This document shows positions 10,831 through 21,889 of a DNA stretch of 64,000 nt, piece by piece. The notes under the pieces are model-generated. The model saw only the letters and a list, made by a program, of their open reading frames with translations, had not been told where the DNA came from and did not search any database. Source of the DNA: Ciborinia camelliae (lineage: Eukaryota; Ascomycota; Leotiomycetes; Helotiales; Sclerotiniaceae); assembly GCA_025890175.1 (NCBI GenBank), contig JANPYM010000004.1:2496682-2560681 (forward strand). Reading direction: 5' to 3'. How positions within the stretch are numbered: the first letter of the stretch is position 1; the number at the start of each line of letters is the position of its first letter. A program made the translations under genes and the position numbers.

Positions 10831-12099
10831 CTACTTAAGATGAACCGGAGTATCAAGACTAGGATGTTGAACCCACCTCCTCACATCACTCTCGACCCAC
10901 TCATCCGGAATACCCCTCATACAGCCCTCCGCAATCCCATGATTAATCTCATAATTATATCCCTCCCCCAGCCCCATGCCTCCCGGCGTCCCCGTAAAAA
11001 CAATCACATCCTGCTCCACCCCCACCTCTCTCAAATGTCTCTTCAACCCCCATCCCATCCCAAACGCACGCCCAATCCCATTCTCACATTCCAACCTCGT
11101 CACATCGACCCGCTCCATCCCAAACGTCGGATCCGTCTCCTTCCGATGTCGACCCAGCAGCGCGTAAATGGTATTCTCATGCACCTCCCACACGAGCCCA
11201 TAAACCACCTTCCCGCTGGTATCATACCTCCCCTCCTTCTCGCCCTCGCCCTCTTCCTCTTCCTCTCCCTCCTCCTCTCGCGTCCCCGAACCACCCCCGA
11301 GAATATTCCGATAACAACACACCCCCTCCACCCCCTCATCCACACAATACATCCACCCCTCCAATCGACCCACCCCCAAGATCCTCGCATCCGCACACGT
11401 CCCCCGCATATACGCCTCGCACATCTCGGCGCCGATCGCAAAAAATCGTATCAGCGGGCTGGTGTCCGGCGTGACGGAGCGCGTGCTGGATCGTCCGTAG
11501 GCTTTGCGGGCGGCGCGCGTGGCGAGCGCGGCGCGGGTGGCTCGTATGGCGAGGATTTCCGAAGGCGGCGAGGGCGATGCGTTGCCGCTCGCCGAGTCGT
11601 GCGGGATGAGTGAACAGGTTCTGGTTGTGGATCTGGATCTGTGGTCTTCTTCCATGGCTTCGTCTTCGTTTTCGTTTTCGTCGTCGGATTCTTCGCCAAC
11701 TTGTCTTTCCTCCGAGTCTGCTTCCTCCGCAGCAGCAGCTAATTGGAGAATTTGTTGGATCTCTTCTTCTCCTACTTCCTCCTCCTCACCCTCTTCCTCT
11801 TCCTCACCCCCATCTTCCTCCCCCCCATCTTCCTCTTCCTCATCTTCTTCCTCTTCCTCTTCCTCATCCTCCTCCTCCTCCTCATCATCATCCACCCCAC
11901 GTCTCACACGTCTCACATCCCGATACACTCTATATCCTCCGCCCATAAAAACCGTTTCTTCTTGCGGCGGTGGTGAAAGTGAACCCGAGTCGGCGTCAGA
12001 ATCGGAGATGTCGTTGTGGTTGTGGTTGTGGGGAGAGGGGGGTTGGGAATGTGATCGCAAGCGCGACGGTGAGAGACTTTCTTTTTTGATGGGGGGCAT
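10831..12099 (-). CDS. Acidic protein with a gamma-glutamylcyclotransferase-like (GGCT/AIG2) domain
   Basis: The 422-residue single-exon product has two parts. Residues 1-200 are disordered: Ser/Pro/His-rich, then a long Glu/Asp run (about 70-155). From about residue 216 a GGCT-like fold can be traced: FFAIGAEMCEAYM (in place of the usual YFAYGSNM), then ARILGVGRLEGWMYCVDEGVEGV, VVYGLVWEVHENTIYALL and, near the end, YNYEINHGIAEGCMRGIPDEWVES. These match the order of the family's strands and its C-terminal helix. The catalytic Glu of the 'D-x-x-EG' segment after the VVxGLVW strand is not evident: the segment reads LLGRHRKETDPTFG. A second Glu-rich insert interrupts the domain near 280. It may therefore be a non-catalytic relative. 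Family assignment is by eye; function is unknown. The ATG at 12099 is the only good start. Confidence 0.7.
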   Translation of the reverse strand: MPPIKKESLSPSRLRSHSQPPSPHNHNHNDISDSDADSGSLSPPPQEETVFMGGGYRVYRDVRRVRRGVDDDEEEEEDEEEEEEEDEEEEDGGEEDGGEEEEEGEEEEVGEEEIQQILQLAAAAEEADSEERQVGEESDDENENEDEAMEEDHRSRSTTRTCSLIPHDSASGNASPSPPSEILAIRATRAALATRAARKAYGRSSTRSVTPDTSPLIRFFAIGAEMCEAYMRGTCADARILGVGRLEGWMYCVDEGVEGVCCYRNILGGGSGTREEEGEEEEEGEGEKEGRYDTSGKVVYGLVWEVHENTIYALLGRHRKETDPTFGMERVDVTRLECENGIGRAFGMGWGLKRHLREVGVEQDVIVFTGTPGGMGLGEGYNYEINHGIAEGCMRGIPDEWVESDVRRWVQHPSLDTPVHLK

Positions 12100-13915
12100 G
12101 GTTTTTTTTCTTTCTTTCTTTTGGATTTTGGGTGCTGTTGGTGGGAGTGGGAGGGTTTGGAGTTGTGAGTTGTTTGGAGTGGAGGGTGTTCTTTTGGTTG
12201 TTTTTGTTGCTGGATGGATAGATGAATAAAGATTTTATAGATGAGAGAAAGTGAGTGTGAGAGTGAGAGAAACCAAGCAAGAAAGATTTTGCAAGATCCT
12301 TCTTCTCTCTTCTTCCTCTCTTTTTGGGGGGAGATTGATACCGTATTGATTCATATATTCATATATTCATATATCAATAAGCATATCAATACCTACGTAT
12401 ATCAAACCTAGGTATATAAATATCAAGGTGAGATAAATATTTAACTATAGTCAGTTAAAATTGGAGACGGTCTTCTTCTCCTTTCTCTTTTGGATAAGTA
12501 CCTATGTACGCTTCTTGATCGTTGTAGGCGCGCGCGCTTGTTCTTGGGTTAACTTCCAATGGAAGCTGGATTTTTTTTAAAGGTGAAGATGAAGATGAAG
12601 GTCGGAGTGAAGTGAAGTGAAGTGAAGTGAATTTTTGGCTGTAGTAGGTACCTAGATAAAGTTGGTACGTTTAAGGGACCTAGACTCCCGTTTCGATGGA
12701 TGAGATGCATGGAGTTCATCATTTCACTTCACTTCACTTCACTTCACTTCACCTCATAACCTACTAGCATATATCTCAATTTTTTTGAAATAAATTGAGG
12801 GGATGATAGAGAAGATAGAGAAGAAAGAGAGGAGATGGATATTCAAGAAAAATCCTCAAAAAATCAAAAAATCTTGAACATGGAATGCAATGCAATGTAG
12901 GTACAGGGTGGGAACTACAATATATCTAAGATAGACGAGAGTCTGGGTTGCTTGGATGTGGATGTGGATGTGGATGTCTATCTGTTGTTTTCTAAGGTTT
13001 TTTCTGTTTGTATTCTTGCTTTTGATTTTGATTTTGCTTCTCGTGGGATGATGTGGGTTGATAGGGGATGATATGAGATTAGATGAGATGATATGAAGCG
13101 GGAATGTATATTATATTATATTATATATATATATGTGTGTGTATTGTTTGAAAAGAAGTGAAATGGAGTAGAGGGGAATAGAAATTGCAATTTGAATTTT
13201 ATAGAATATGGGATATAAAATATAGAATATAGAATATAGAATATAAAATATAAGATCGGGGAGTAGATAGGCTAATAAAAAGTATATTCGGGAGTAAAGG
13301 GGGGGGGGTTGAGAATTGAGAATGTGAGTGATAGTGAGAGGGAATTGTGCGGAAACACTTAGAGTTTAGGGATGGAATAGAATGAAAATAGAATGGAAGA
13401 AGATGAGGATGAATGAATAATAAATGATAAATCACTTACCAGTGCTGCTTGAGTGGGAAGTGGATGGCATTGCATTGCATTATCTTCTCTTCTCTTCTAT
13501 TCTCTTGTTTTCGAATTAGTTAAATTGAATTGAATTGAATCAACGACGATGTGATGGAATTTGAAAGATTAGGGTAAGGTCCTTAGGGTAGGTTTAATTA
13601 GCACAATAGAGATACGTAGAGATAGGAGAGTGTTCCTATATTTTTCTTTCTTTCCATTCTATTATTTTTGACTCGAGTTAAATTGGATTGTAGGTATGCG
13701 TTCCATCATTCATATAGTTTGATGTTATTATGATTTATTATCGCATGATGAGAGGCTGTCTATTGAGAGAAGAGGAAAGGAGAGGAGAGGAGAGAAGAGG
13801 AAGATTTATTGGAGTTTACTTGAATTTAACTTAACTTAACTAGATTAGATTAGACTAGACTGAACTGAACTGGAAATCAAATCAGCTCGTCAGCTCGAGA
13901 TTCTCTTCTATTATA
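12100..13915. other. Gene-free repeat-rich region (part 1)
   Basis: No credible gene is seen here. The sequence has many short simple runs: CATATAT near 12350, a GAAGT array at 12606-12631 and its inverse at 12722-12752, GGATGT near 12960, ATATAT near 13110, TATAGAA near 13200 and a G8 run near 13303. It lies upstream of the GGCT-like gene, so the part nearest 12100 probably holds its promoter. Confidence 0.5.
12604..12752. repeat. Inverted pair of GAAGT / ACTTC pentanucleotide arrays
   Basis: A (GAAGT)n run at about 12606-12631 is followed about 90 bp later by an (ACTTC)n run at about 12722-12752. The two are exact reverse complements over more than 25 bases, so the stretch could fold into a hairpin with a loop of about 90 nt. 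Confidence 0.8.
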
Positions 13916-14810
13916 TTATGATAGATACCCTCCTTCTTCATCTTCTATCTTTTCTTCTCTCTTTTTTTTTCTTTCTTTTATATATATGCCTACTCTTGCT
14001 AACTCCCCCTCTCCAAACCCCTCCACTAACATATACTTTCCCCTTTCCAAACCCCCTTTCCAAACCCCCTCTCCAAATCCCTTTTCCAAACCCCCTCTCC
14101 AAACCCCCTCTCCAAACCCCCTCTCCAAACCCCCTCTCCAAACCCCCTCTCCAAACCCCCTCTCCAAACCCCCTCTCCAAACCCCCTCTCCAAACCCCCT
14201 CTCCAAACCCCCTCTCCAAACCCCCTCTCCAAACCCCCTCTCCAAACCCCCTCTCCAAACCCCCTCTCCAAACCCCCTCTTCCTCTCCGTATGGATTTTC
14301 CACTCTTCACTCTTCACTCCTCACTCCTCACTCCTAACTTTTCACTTTTCAATATCAATATCACTTTCGATTTCAACTTGAACGAAATCCCCAAACACAA
14401 ACACAAACCCAAACCCAAAACTTTCCTTTTTCCTTCCCCATCTCCCTTTTCTTTTCCCTTTTCTCCTCCCTCTCCCCTCTCTATCCCACAACCTACTACT
14501 CTGAATCTCCAAATTCCCCCCTCCATATCCCTTCCCCCTCCTTCCCTTATCCTTCTCCTCCTTCCCCCTCCATTCCCCATCTCCCTCTTTCCCCCTTTCC
14601 CTTCCCCTTCCGTCCCCTTCCCCGCTCCCCATCTCCCTCCCCCTCGCTATCCCACAACCTACTACTCTGAATCTTCAAATTCCCCCTCCCCACTCTCCAC
14701 TTCCCATCTACCTCTCTTCCCCTCTCTATCCCCTTCTCTTTTCTTCTTTCTCTCCCTCTCTACCTCTCTACCTCTCTACCTTTCTACCTCTCTAGACATA
14801 CATCTCTAAT
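13916..14810 (+). repeat. 0.9-kb pyrimidine-rich tract
   Basis: From about 13916 to 14810 the plus strand is overwhelmingly C and T, broken mainly by A in the minisatellite and short A/C runs. Such long polypurine/polypyrimidine tracts can form triplex DNA. Open frames on both strands across it are by-products of composition. Confidence 0.8.
14038..14282 (+). repeat. 13-bp minisatellite (CTCCAAACCCCCT), about 18 copies
   Basis: A 13-base unit CTCCAAACCCCCT repeats about 18 times. The first few copies are degenerate (TTTCC variants, one AAATCCC) and the later copies are essentially identical. As 13 is not a multiple of three, all frames on both strands cycle through the same peptide and stay open, which explains several overlapping 90-140-residue open frames that I do not call genes. 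Confidence 0.95.
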
Positions 14811-15485
14811 ACATCTCCAATAAATAAATAAAAGTACCAACCCCATTATACTAATAATACCCAGCAACCACATATCCATCACATCCATATCCACATCCAC
14901 ATCATCTCATGCACACACCCACCAAGCTCCCCGACTCCCTATCTTCCACACTCCCACAAACACTCAAAACTCAATTTCATATTCATATCCATATCCACAT
15001 TCATATTCATATTCATAATCCTATTCAAATCTATCTATCATTCCCCCTTCATTCCCCCTTCATACCTCATACCTCCTATCATAATATTCTACAAGCCCTC
15101 CCCAAGCCCTCCCCAAGCCCTCCCCCAAACTCCATAATAATTCTCGTATCTAGGTGTCGAAACAGATACGAAAAAATCGCGTGTCTTCGAACCGCAATAT
15201 AAGTCATGCATACAATCATAAGAATTCCCAAACCCCCAAGTCTCGCTCCAAATCATGAAGAAGAAAAATGTAAAAAAACAAAGAAAATGTAAAAAGAACA
15301 ACGCGCGCATACATATCAAAGTGTATGTACCTCCTCCCTCTATCCTCCTCTGCCCGCCTGTAGCATAACAGATCCCTGGGTATCTTATCTTATCCTATCA
15401 TATCTCATCCAATGCATTCATATTGAGAAATTGCCCCAACAATCCTTCCTCTCATTCCTCTTCTCGCTTTTCCCATGCCATTCAA
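14811..15485. other. Gene-free region downstream of the chitin synthase
   Basis: This is mostly C/A-rich simple sequence, including TTCATATCCATATTCATA-type runs (about 14970-15020) and three copies of CCCTCCCCAAG near 15100. It contains the chitin synthase 3' UTR next to 15485. No gene was recognised. Confidence 0.5.
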
Positions 15486-18400
15486 CTAAACACCCCTAAA
15501 GATCCTAACAATCAAAAACCACATCGCCCCAACAAACTTAAAAGTACTCAATCCCGCCACACTCCAAAGTACCACCGCCATATAAATCGTACTCTTCGTC
15601 GCTGTACCCGTCTTCGTGTCGATCTTTTCCAACCCCGCCGTACTCAACACCGCGCTCGTTAGTGCAAAATTACAGACCAACCAAAACAAGACGACCGAAG
15701 ATCTGAACCATTTGTAATAATCTTCTTGCTTTTCTTCTGCTGAAAACTCGCGCTTCTCAGGGGGTGCCTTAGATTGGATTTTGCGCATCTCGGATTCATA
15801 TTGAGCGTTGAGATCCCCATCGTCAGTAGGAATATTGACGTCGACTTTACCGCCAGCTTTGAGGATTGCGGAGGGCAATTTCTCGGCCTTGTCGTCTCCT
15901 TTTGTACCCCATGTAATATCGTGAGTGTTACAGAAAGCGTAAACATTGAGAATGTTGATGTAAGTTGGTGTGAGAAGAAGGTATTGAATGAAAGATGTGA
16001 ACATGTGCCACGGGTCAAAGAATATGAAGGATGAGATGAGCCAGAGGAGATAAGTTGAGGCTAGGGAGATGATTAGAGTATAGAAGATTTGATTCTTAAG
16101 GATATCTGTCCAGTTGAATTGATCTTTTGCAAGTTGATGTTGTATTGATTTGACCGTGATAAAAATTGAAGCAAACATTAGGTATCTATTCCAATTAGTA
16201 AGAGAAACCCAAACAAAGGAGAAAATACTCACACCATGATAATAATCCAGAAATAAACCATAGACATGTAAACTTTGTTCGTTCCTTGAGGCCGATTTCC
16301 CAGCGCCAGAATAAAACAGGTCAGAAGAGTAAAGAGGTAAAGCCATTCAAAGACAACACCAAGAATGACACCGACTTTGCCAAGCAAGTCGTCATTTCCA
16401 AGAGACGAAGTCAAGATGTGAAAGACCAAGAAGAAGTTACCAAGAGCGAACCAAGCGAAGATCATGTTGATGGTTTGATATGCAAATTCAAGCAAGAACA
16501 TCATTTTCCGCACAAAGCTGTGATCACTCCTGAATATTTGATAGAAATGAGCAAGAGAATAGATGGCAGCGAAGAAACTTCCGTTAAGCCATCTTCGACG
16601 TTGCAAGATAAGTTCGGCCATCGTATCCGGTACATCAGTTTCTCCAGTAGCAGATTTGACGTATTGCAAGATCCAGTGACAATTTCTCTTCGCTACCAAC
16701 TCGAAACACAGAATACGATCCTCAGCAAGGTACATATTGGCAGTGAAAATACCAGCGTTAGCTCCGTGCATTTTCTCTCCTGCAAAGTACTTCTCGAGGG
16801 GGCCATTTCCAGTTTTGTCATTTTGCAACGCAACGTATCGATATGCAGAGAAAGCACCCGGTAAGACCGAAATAAATCCGAAGGCTGATTCAAGGGGTTT
16901 ATCCAGAATATTACTCATCTTATACTCAAAGTTCTGGGTAGCAATCAGAGGGTTAAACAAGTTCTTTCCTCCTGGGCCCAACATAGCTTTGATTTCACCA
17001 CAAGCCCCCGCGCATGTGGGTTCCAAATCGAAGGCTTTCCAGAGATGATAAATCGAATCCCTTCCGGGCTTTGTACCAGCATCAATGAGTACACAAATGT
17101 TGGGATCAAGAACTCGACCAAAGGCTTGGAAAAACCATCTATGGGAATTGATCTTTTTCTGATTCTTTTCCTTCAAACAGAAAAGCATTTGAATTGGTTG
17201 CTGTTTCGGTGTGAGTGTAACAATATCCTTCTTCAGAGAAATACCAACTTGCGTCGTATATTCGTAGATATGTGCTGTCACATCCTTGCCATTGACTTGT
17301 TGCTTCGCAATTCCATCCTGGTAAACTCCCAAACCAGCCAACACAGCTCTTGTTCTTGGATTGATCTTGGCACGTCCATCACTGACCACACACACTACGA
17401 TCTTCTTCCAAGCATCCTTCCCCCATGTTTTGCTATCCGTGCGAGAGCACATAAAATCAATATTCTTGAATACTCCGTGCATTGTTCGAGCAAACAATAC
17501 ATCATCTTCGTTATACATAGTAACAACGATGAAGAGTTCTGTATGCCGAGGCTTTGCAAAGAGTTTCTGTCGCAAAGTAAAGCGCTCCTCGAAAAACTCG
17601 CTGGGATCGCATGTTGCTGCCGAGTATCTCATATGTGTGAATTCATCTCTCTCCGGTGGTGGTGCATGGTTGACTTGATTTAAGAGCTTGGGAGGAATCG
17701 GACAATCAAGGATAAGATTTCCATTGAAGAGTTGGACTTCCTTCACTGTCTTGTATCTTCTTAATGCGGGTATAGGTGTCGTAGTTGGAGATGGTCCATG
17801 TGCCCCATCATAACTTTTATACTCGACACCACTGGCAATATGCGGATCTGGTCCATATGGATCATGTGATTGTAGAATTGGTTCATTGTCATCATCGTCA
17901 CCGTAGCCATAGGGGTCCTGGACTTGTGGTGGTTGGTACGGAGGTTGGTAATAAGCATCGTGATGGGCGTTAGGATCCAGAGAGAATTCTGAGCCGTAGC
18001 TATGAGCCGGGTTGAGGGGCATGCGCTGTTGGTATTGGCTTTGATCTACATGCTCAACGGAATACTGCAGAAATCCAGTCAGCTAAAGTCTCATTTCTCT
18101 GCAGGCACGTCAAACTATAAACTTACGGAAGGCTGAGCTTGTAATTGATCACCTGGTGTTCCAACTCTGTGTCCTCCAGGACCTATAGGTATCTCAAGAG
18201 TATCCATTAAAGGGACAGTCGATGGTCTTCGATATGGCGCATCTTCTAGTTGATACCCTTGAGGATGCGGCGAGTTGTGTCTATTATTCATATCGTAATA
18301 CTCGTCTTGGCCTTGGCCAGGGGGATCTATGTAAATCGGATATTAGAAAAGCTTGCTGTAAATAGACAAATGCGTAAATGTTCCTTAATATATCGGCAAG

Positions 18401-18702
18401 AAGTAATGAGGTTGATGTAAGAGAGTAGAATGAATGTATGTAGTGGTTCAGAGTACCATCTAGGAATCGAATCCTCTTCGCGCAGCGCAGTTCAAGTGAT
18501 TGTGCCTTTCTTGTTAGACCCTATGAGCCAGAGGATGTCAAGGTGAATGGTCTTAAGAAAACAATGTGATTTGTTCAACGTTTGACATTCATTCACTGCT
18601 ATAACAACACGAAACTTGGGTAAAGCGTGGTTGGAAGGTGGGAAGAGACATGCGAAATTGGATAGCTAGGAGGACGAACATACCTATCCGATTATACGAC
18701 AT
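15486..18702 (-). CDS. CHS1: Chitin synthase, class I type
   Basis: This integral plasma-membrane enzyme polymerises UDP-GlcNAc into cell-wall chitin. Four exons join in phase: 18702-18684 (only 19 nt, MSYNRI), 18326-18127, 18064-16233 and 16185-15486, giving 916 residues. Introns have GTATGT, GTAAGT and GTGAGT donors; intron 1 is long (357 nt). The N-terminus (about 1-170) is Tyr/Pro/Gly/Asp-rich and disordered. Family landmarks are [85 protein letters not shown] and the signature [11 protein letters not shown] (about residue 561). Several membrane segments follow ([34 protein letters not shown], the exon 3/4 junction and the C-terminal pair). The KINPRT and [21 protein letters not shown] wording points to class I; class II is the main alternative. 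Confidence 0.93.
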
Positions 18703-20420
18703 GGTATCGTATCAAATTACGGTCTTATTGTGGTGTGATTTGATCTGTGGGGGGAGGGAGTGAGAGCGAAATGAATTTCTTCTCTTTCGAGTTGCGAGGG
18801 GCTCAAGCTCAAGCTCAGTTGGAATCCTCTCCGGTCCAAGCCTTTTTTTTTTCGCAAGGGTTGTAAGTTGATGCGTTGGGATTTTTAACCTTTTCGCCCC
18901 TACCAGTATTGGTATTCTTCTTTCTTTTTGCCCGGAGAGAGAGTTATTAGAGTAGAGTAGAATACGGAAGCAAGAGTTTAGAAAGAATGACAATAATGTT
19001 CTCTTGGAAAGTTGGTGGTTGGTTGAGTTAGGAAGGAAGTCGCTTGTGACTCGTGAGTCGCGATAGATGGTTTCAGATTGAAAAGAAGAGGTAGGGATTG
19101 TAAATAGACTCGGGAAGTGATGCTAAAATGCAGGTGGGTTGGGTTGCCAAGGTGATTAAGGCAAGGCAGGTACCTCCAGAGTTCAGCTACTCGAGGAGGT
19201 CGGTAGATACTAGGTAGATAGATATCTACCTCGTAGTAGGTAAGAAAGGTAAGAAGGTAAAAAGGTAAGGTCGAAGGTTAAAGCAAAATAAGGTAATTCT
19301 TGAAGATCCCTTCCAGGTTGTAGGTCCTAGGGAAGTGATAATAAGTGATAATATAGCAATTTTATTTATCAGGATTCAGATAGCGGGCGGCGGGCAGGGT
19401 AGAGAGTTTGGATAGCAGTGATAGCAGCGATAGCAGTGATAGCACGGAGCACTCAGCACTCACTGACTTTTGAGCATCATTAGGTTTATCCCCCAAGAAA
19501 TGACGCTGGTAATATGTAGGTACCTAATTTGCAAGGCAAGACTTGATCGTGAGTGCAGGTGAGGTCCTGGCTTCCAATTGTGAGAAGAGTAGGTAGGTCT
19601 ACGGTATAATCAACGAAAGAATTTAAATTTCATACTGTATTATTTATATCGCATATATCGATGAATAGGTATGAATACCTATGGATACAGCAACTTCTAA
19701 CCTGAAAGCTCTCACTATATACCTAGTAGCTACTTGAAAGGCGGAATCTAGGTAGGTACCGTACCGCTAGTGGCTTATTATTATTAGAATCAGGATCTCT
19801 TTGTCAAATCAGCAGTACAGTACAATAATACGAAGCAATACGGAGGGAGTACCACCACCACTAAAAATCCCTCGCTACAAGAATTACCTACCTTTATAAC
19901 TCTCCTTGTCTCGGAATAGAAACGTCAAACACTAATAAGGTATACCTACGAACCTAGGTATGCCATGCATCCATCATGGGCCACTCATGATCACTCACTA
20001 TGTACAAGGCAATCGTACCCGCAACCGCAGCAAAATTTTCAATCCTCAATCCTCAATCCTCAATTCAACCAATCAAACATACTCCATAGATCATAGATCA
20101 TCTTCCTTTCTTACCTACATAGCCTTTGACAGTCCAGATGAGGCTGTGCAGAGATGTCACCACCGGTACTTCAAAGAGGGTATAGGTATGTAAGAGAAGA
20201 TGACCCTCCTTTGATAAAAGCCTCGGTACGGTACCAATATGTTGAGGCTGAGTTATATCAATCAATTCATGTATATCTTAGCGGAGGTACTAGGGGTTTA
20301 GAAATAGTGATTTCTGTCATACGCGTCACATAGGATCATGAAAGTGAAATCGTAGATATGCAATCTGATAAAAGAACTATGCTGAAGAGGAAAGGATCCT
20401 CTTGGAAAGAACACTATCTA
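18703..20420. other. Upstream region of the chitin synthase, no gene seen
   Basis: This region begins with the chitin synthase promoter and leader. It contains GTAGGTA/TACCTA words (about 19170-19270, 19530, 19745, 19950) and a GATAGCAGT run near 19415-19440. Short open frames do not look coding. Nothing else was recognised. Confidence 0.45.
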
Positions 20421-20430
20421 ATATAGACGT

Positions 20431-20470
20431 TGATCATGTGACCATGGTGGTTACATGATCAATCACGTGA
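20431..20470. repeat. Near-perfect 14-bp inverted repeat followed by TCACGTGA
   Basis: TGATCATGTGACCA (20431-20444) is followed after 3 bases by TGGTTACATGATCA (20448-20461), its reverse complement with one mismatch. The palindrome TCACGTGA follows at 20463-20470; this is the core bound by bHLH factors of the Cbf1 type. The pair sits just before the AT-rich element at 20500. Confidence 0.75.
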
Positions 20471-20499
20471 CTGTCATACTAGGCAGGGGCTTTGACGTA

Positions 20500-21065
20500 A
20501 CAATTTCATTGTAATTAAGTTTAAAAACTATATCTTAGTTGATAAAGTATTTGTATTATATTTAAAAATAAAATGTTTTTGAAAATAAAGTGTTTTTGAA
20601 AATAAAGTGTTTTTGAAAATATAAAGCGTTTTTGAAGATATAAAGCGTTTTTAAAAATATAAATTGTTTTTAAATATTTTTAATTTAAAAAAAATAAAAA
20701 AGAATTTGAAATATCAATTAAGATATTTCAAATTTTAATTAAATTTTTTTTTTCAATTTTGAAATTTAAATCAAATATATTAATTATTATATTATAAAGG
20801 ATATGTTTTGTTTTGATTAAATTGAAAATAAATAAAATTATATAGTTAAAATATTTTCAAAAACGGTTTATATTTAAAAATGGTTTATTTTTAAAAACGT
20901 TTTTTTTTTAAAAACGTTTTATTTTTAAAAAGGTTTTATTTTTAAAAATAGTTTATATCTTCAAAAACAATTTATATTTTTAAAAACAATTTATATTTTC
21001 AAATACAATTTATATTTTCAAATACAATTTATATTTTCTAAATATAATCTAAATACTGTGTTTTG
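20500..21065. repeat. AT-rich element built as a large imperfect inverted repeat
   Basis: This 0.55-kb stretch is extremely AT-rich, unlike its flanks. The left arm (about 20545-20680) is a run of 17-19-base units of the form AAAATAAAGTGTTTTTG. The right arm (about 20865-21055) carries the complementary form (TTTATATTTTTAAAAAC). The outer ends also match in inverse: AGTATTTGTATTATATTTA on the left and, read from the other strand, AGTATTTAGATTATATTTA on the right. A perfect 13-bp stem with a 6-nt loop (AATTTGAAATATC / GATATTTCAAATT) sits at 20703-20734. It may be a decayed MITE-like transposon or a RIP-altered repeat; no coding capacity. Confidence 0.75.
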
Positions 21066-21889
21066 AAACCGGCCATCTCCACTAAGGTAGGTATGTAGGT
21101 ACGATTCAATCATCAATGAATGACATCGAGTCCATCAATGTTCAACGTCCCATTCATGCACGTGCACATGCTTTATATTCGAGACTTCGCCTCTCTATTC
21201 CATCACGGGTTTTCCTTGTGTTCTCGAGTTCTTTGAGGAGGGAGATGAGACTGAGATGCTTACCTACTGAACAATTCGTATTCTTGTTGCACAATCAATA
21301 TCTGTAAGAGGTGAGAATGACGAGGACGGATTTGATGACGAACTCTCAATACCCGTGGACATATTCATTCAGCTGGTGAATGTTGGCGGTGCTTATTTAG
21401 ACAAAGACCTTACAAGTTACCTACCTACCGGCTTGCCATTTTTGAGGCTGCTCGTGGTACCTGTACGAATTGGAAGGGTATCCAGTGGGTTTTTCGTGGT
21501 GGGTTTGCTTCAACGGTCGGTTCGGTTTTTATACGGAATACGCATGGCCATGTTATTATACCCAGGACCCAGGTACATATATATGAAAAGTCTTAAAGCC
21601 TCGGACCTGTCAAATCGACAGAAGGGGTTAAGATTTCTCTTTCGTGCTTTCTTTCTTGGGAATTTCTAATATTCTTACCGGCATTTCGATTTTATGACAT
21701 ATAAATCATCGTGATAGGGTAGGTATTTCTGACGCACGTATGTCATCGTGAGAATCTTCAAAAAAAAAAAAGTTAATCTGTATCCACCACCAATAGATGA
21801 ACTCTAATAATGAACTCATGGGTATTCATATACATAATCATGACCTCTATCTATCCATCTATACCTAGGTTGATAAAATCCAAGCTTCT
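21066..21889. other. Gene-free region downstream of the tyrosine phosphatase
   Basis: Mixed-composition sequence with an A12 run near 21760 and a few TAGGTA words. A 104-codon open frame at 21355-21669 starts at GTG and has no recognisable features, so I do not call it. The last bases are the phosphatase 3' UTR. Confidence 0.45.

Noticed and set aside
11504..12229. 241-residue plus-strand Ser-rich open frame
   Set aside because: Complement of the Glu/Asp-rich tract of the GGCT-like gene; poly-Ser is the antisense reading of Glu codons.
13916..14381. Overlapping 90-140-residue open frames on both strands
   Set aside because: They come from the 13-bp repeat and pyrimidine-rich sequence; every frame shows the same cycling peptide.
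18440..18540. Possible tRNA (GGATTCGATTCCT word on the minus strand)
   Set aside because: It lies within the chitin synthase first intron, and no acceptor, D or anticodon arms could be paired.
21355..21669. 104-residue open frame
   Set aside because: Starts with GTG and has no recognisable features.
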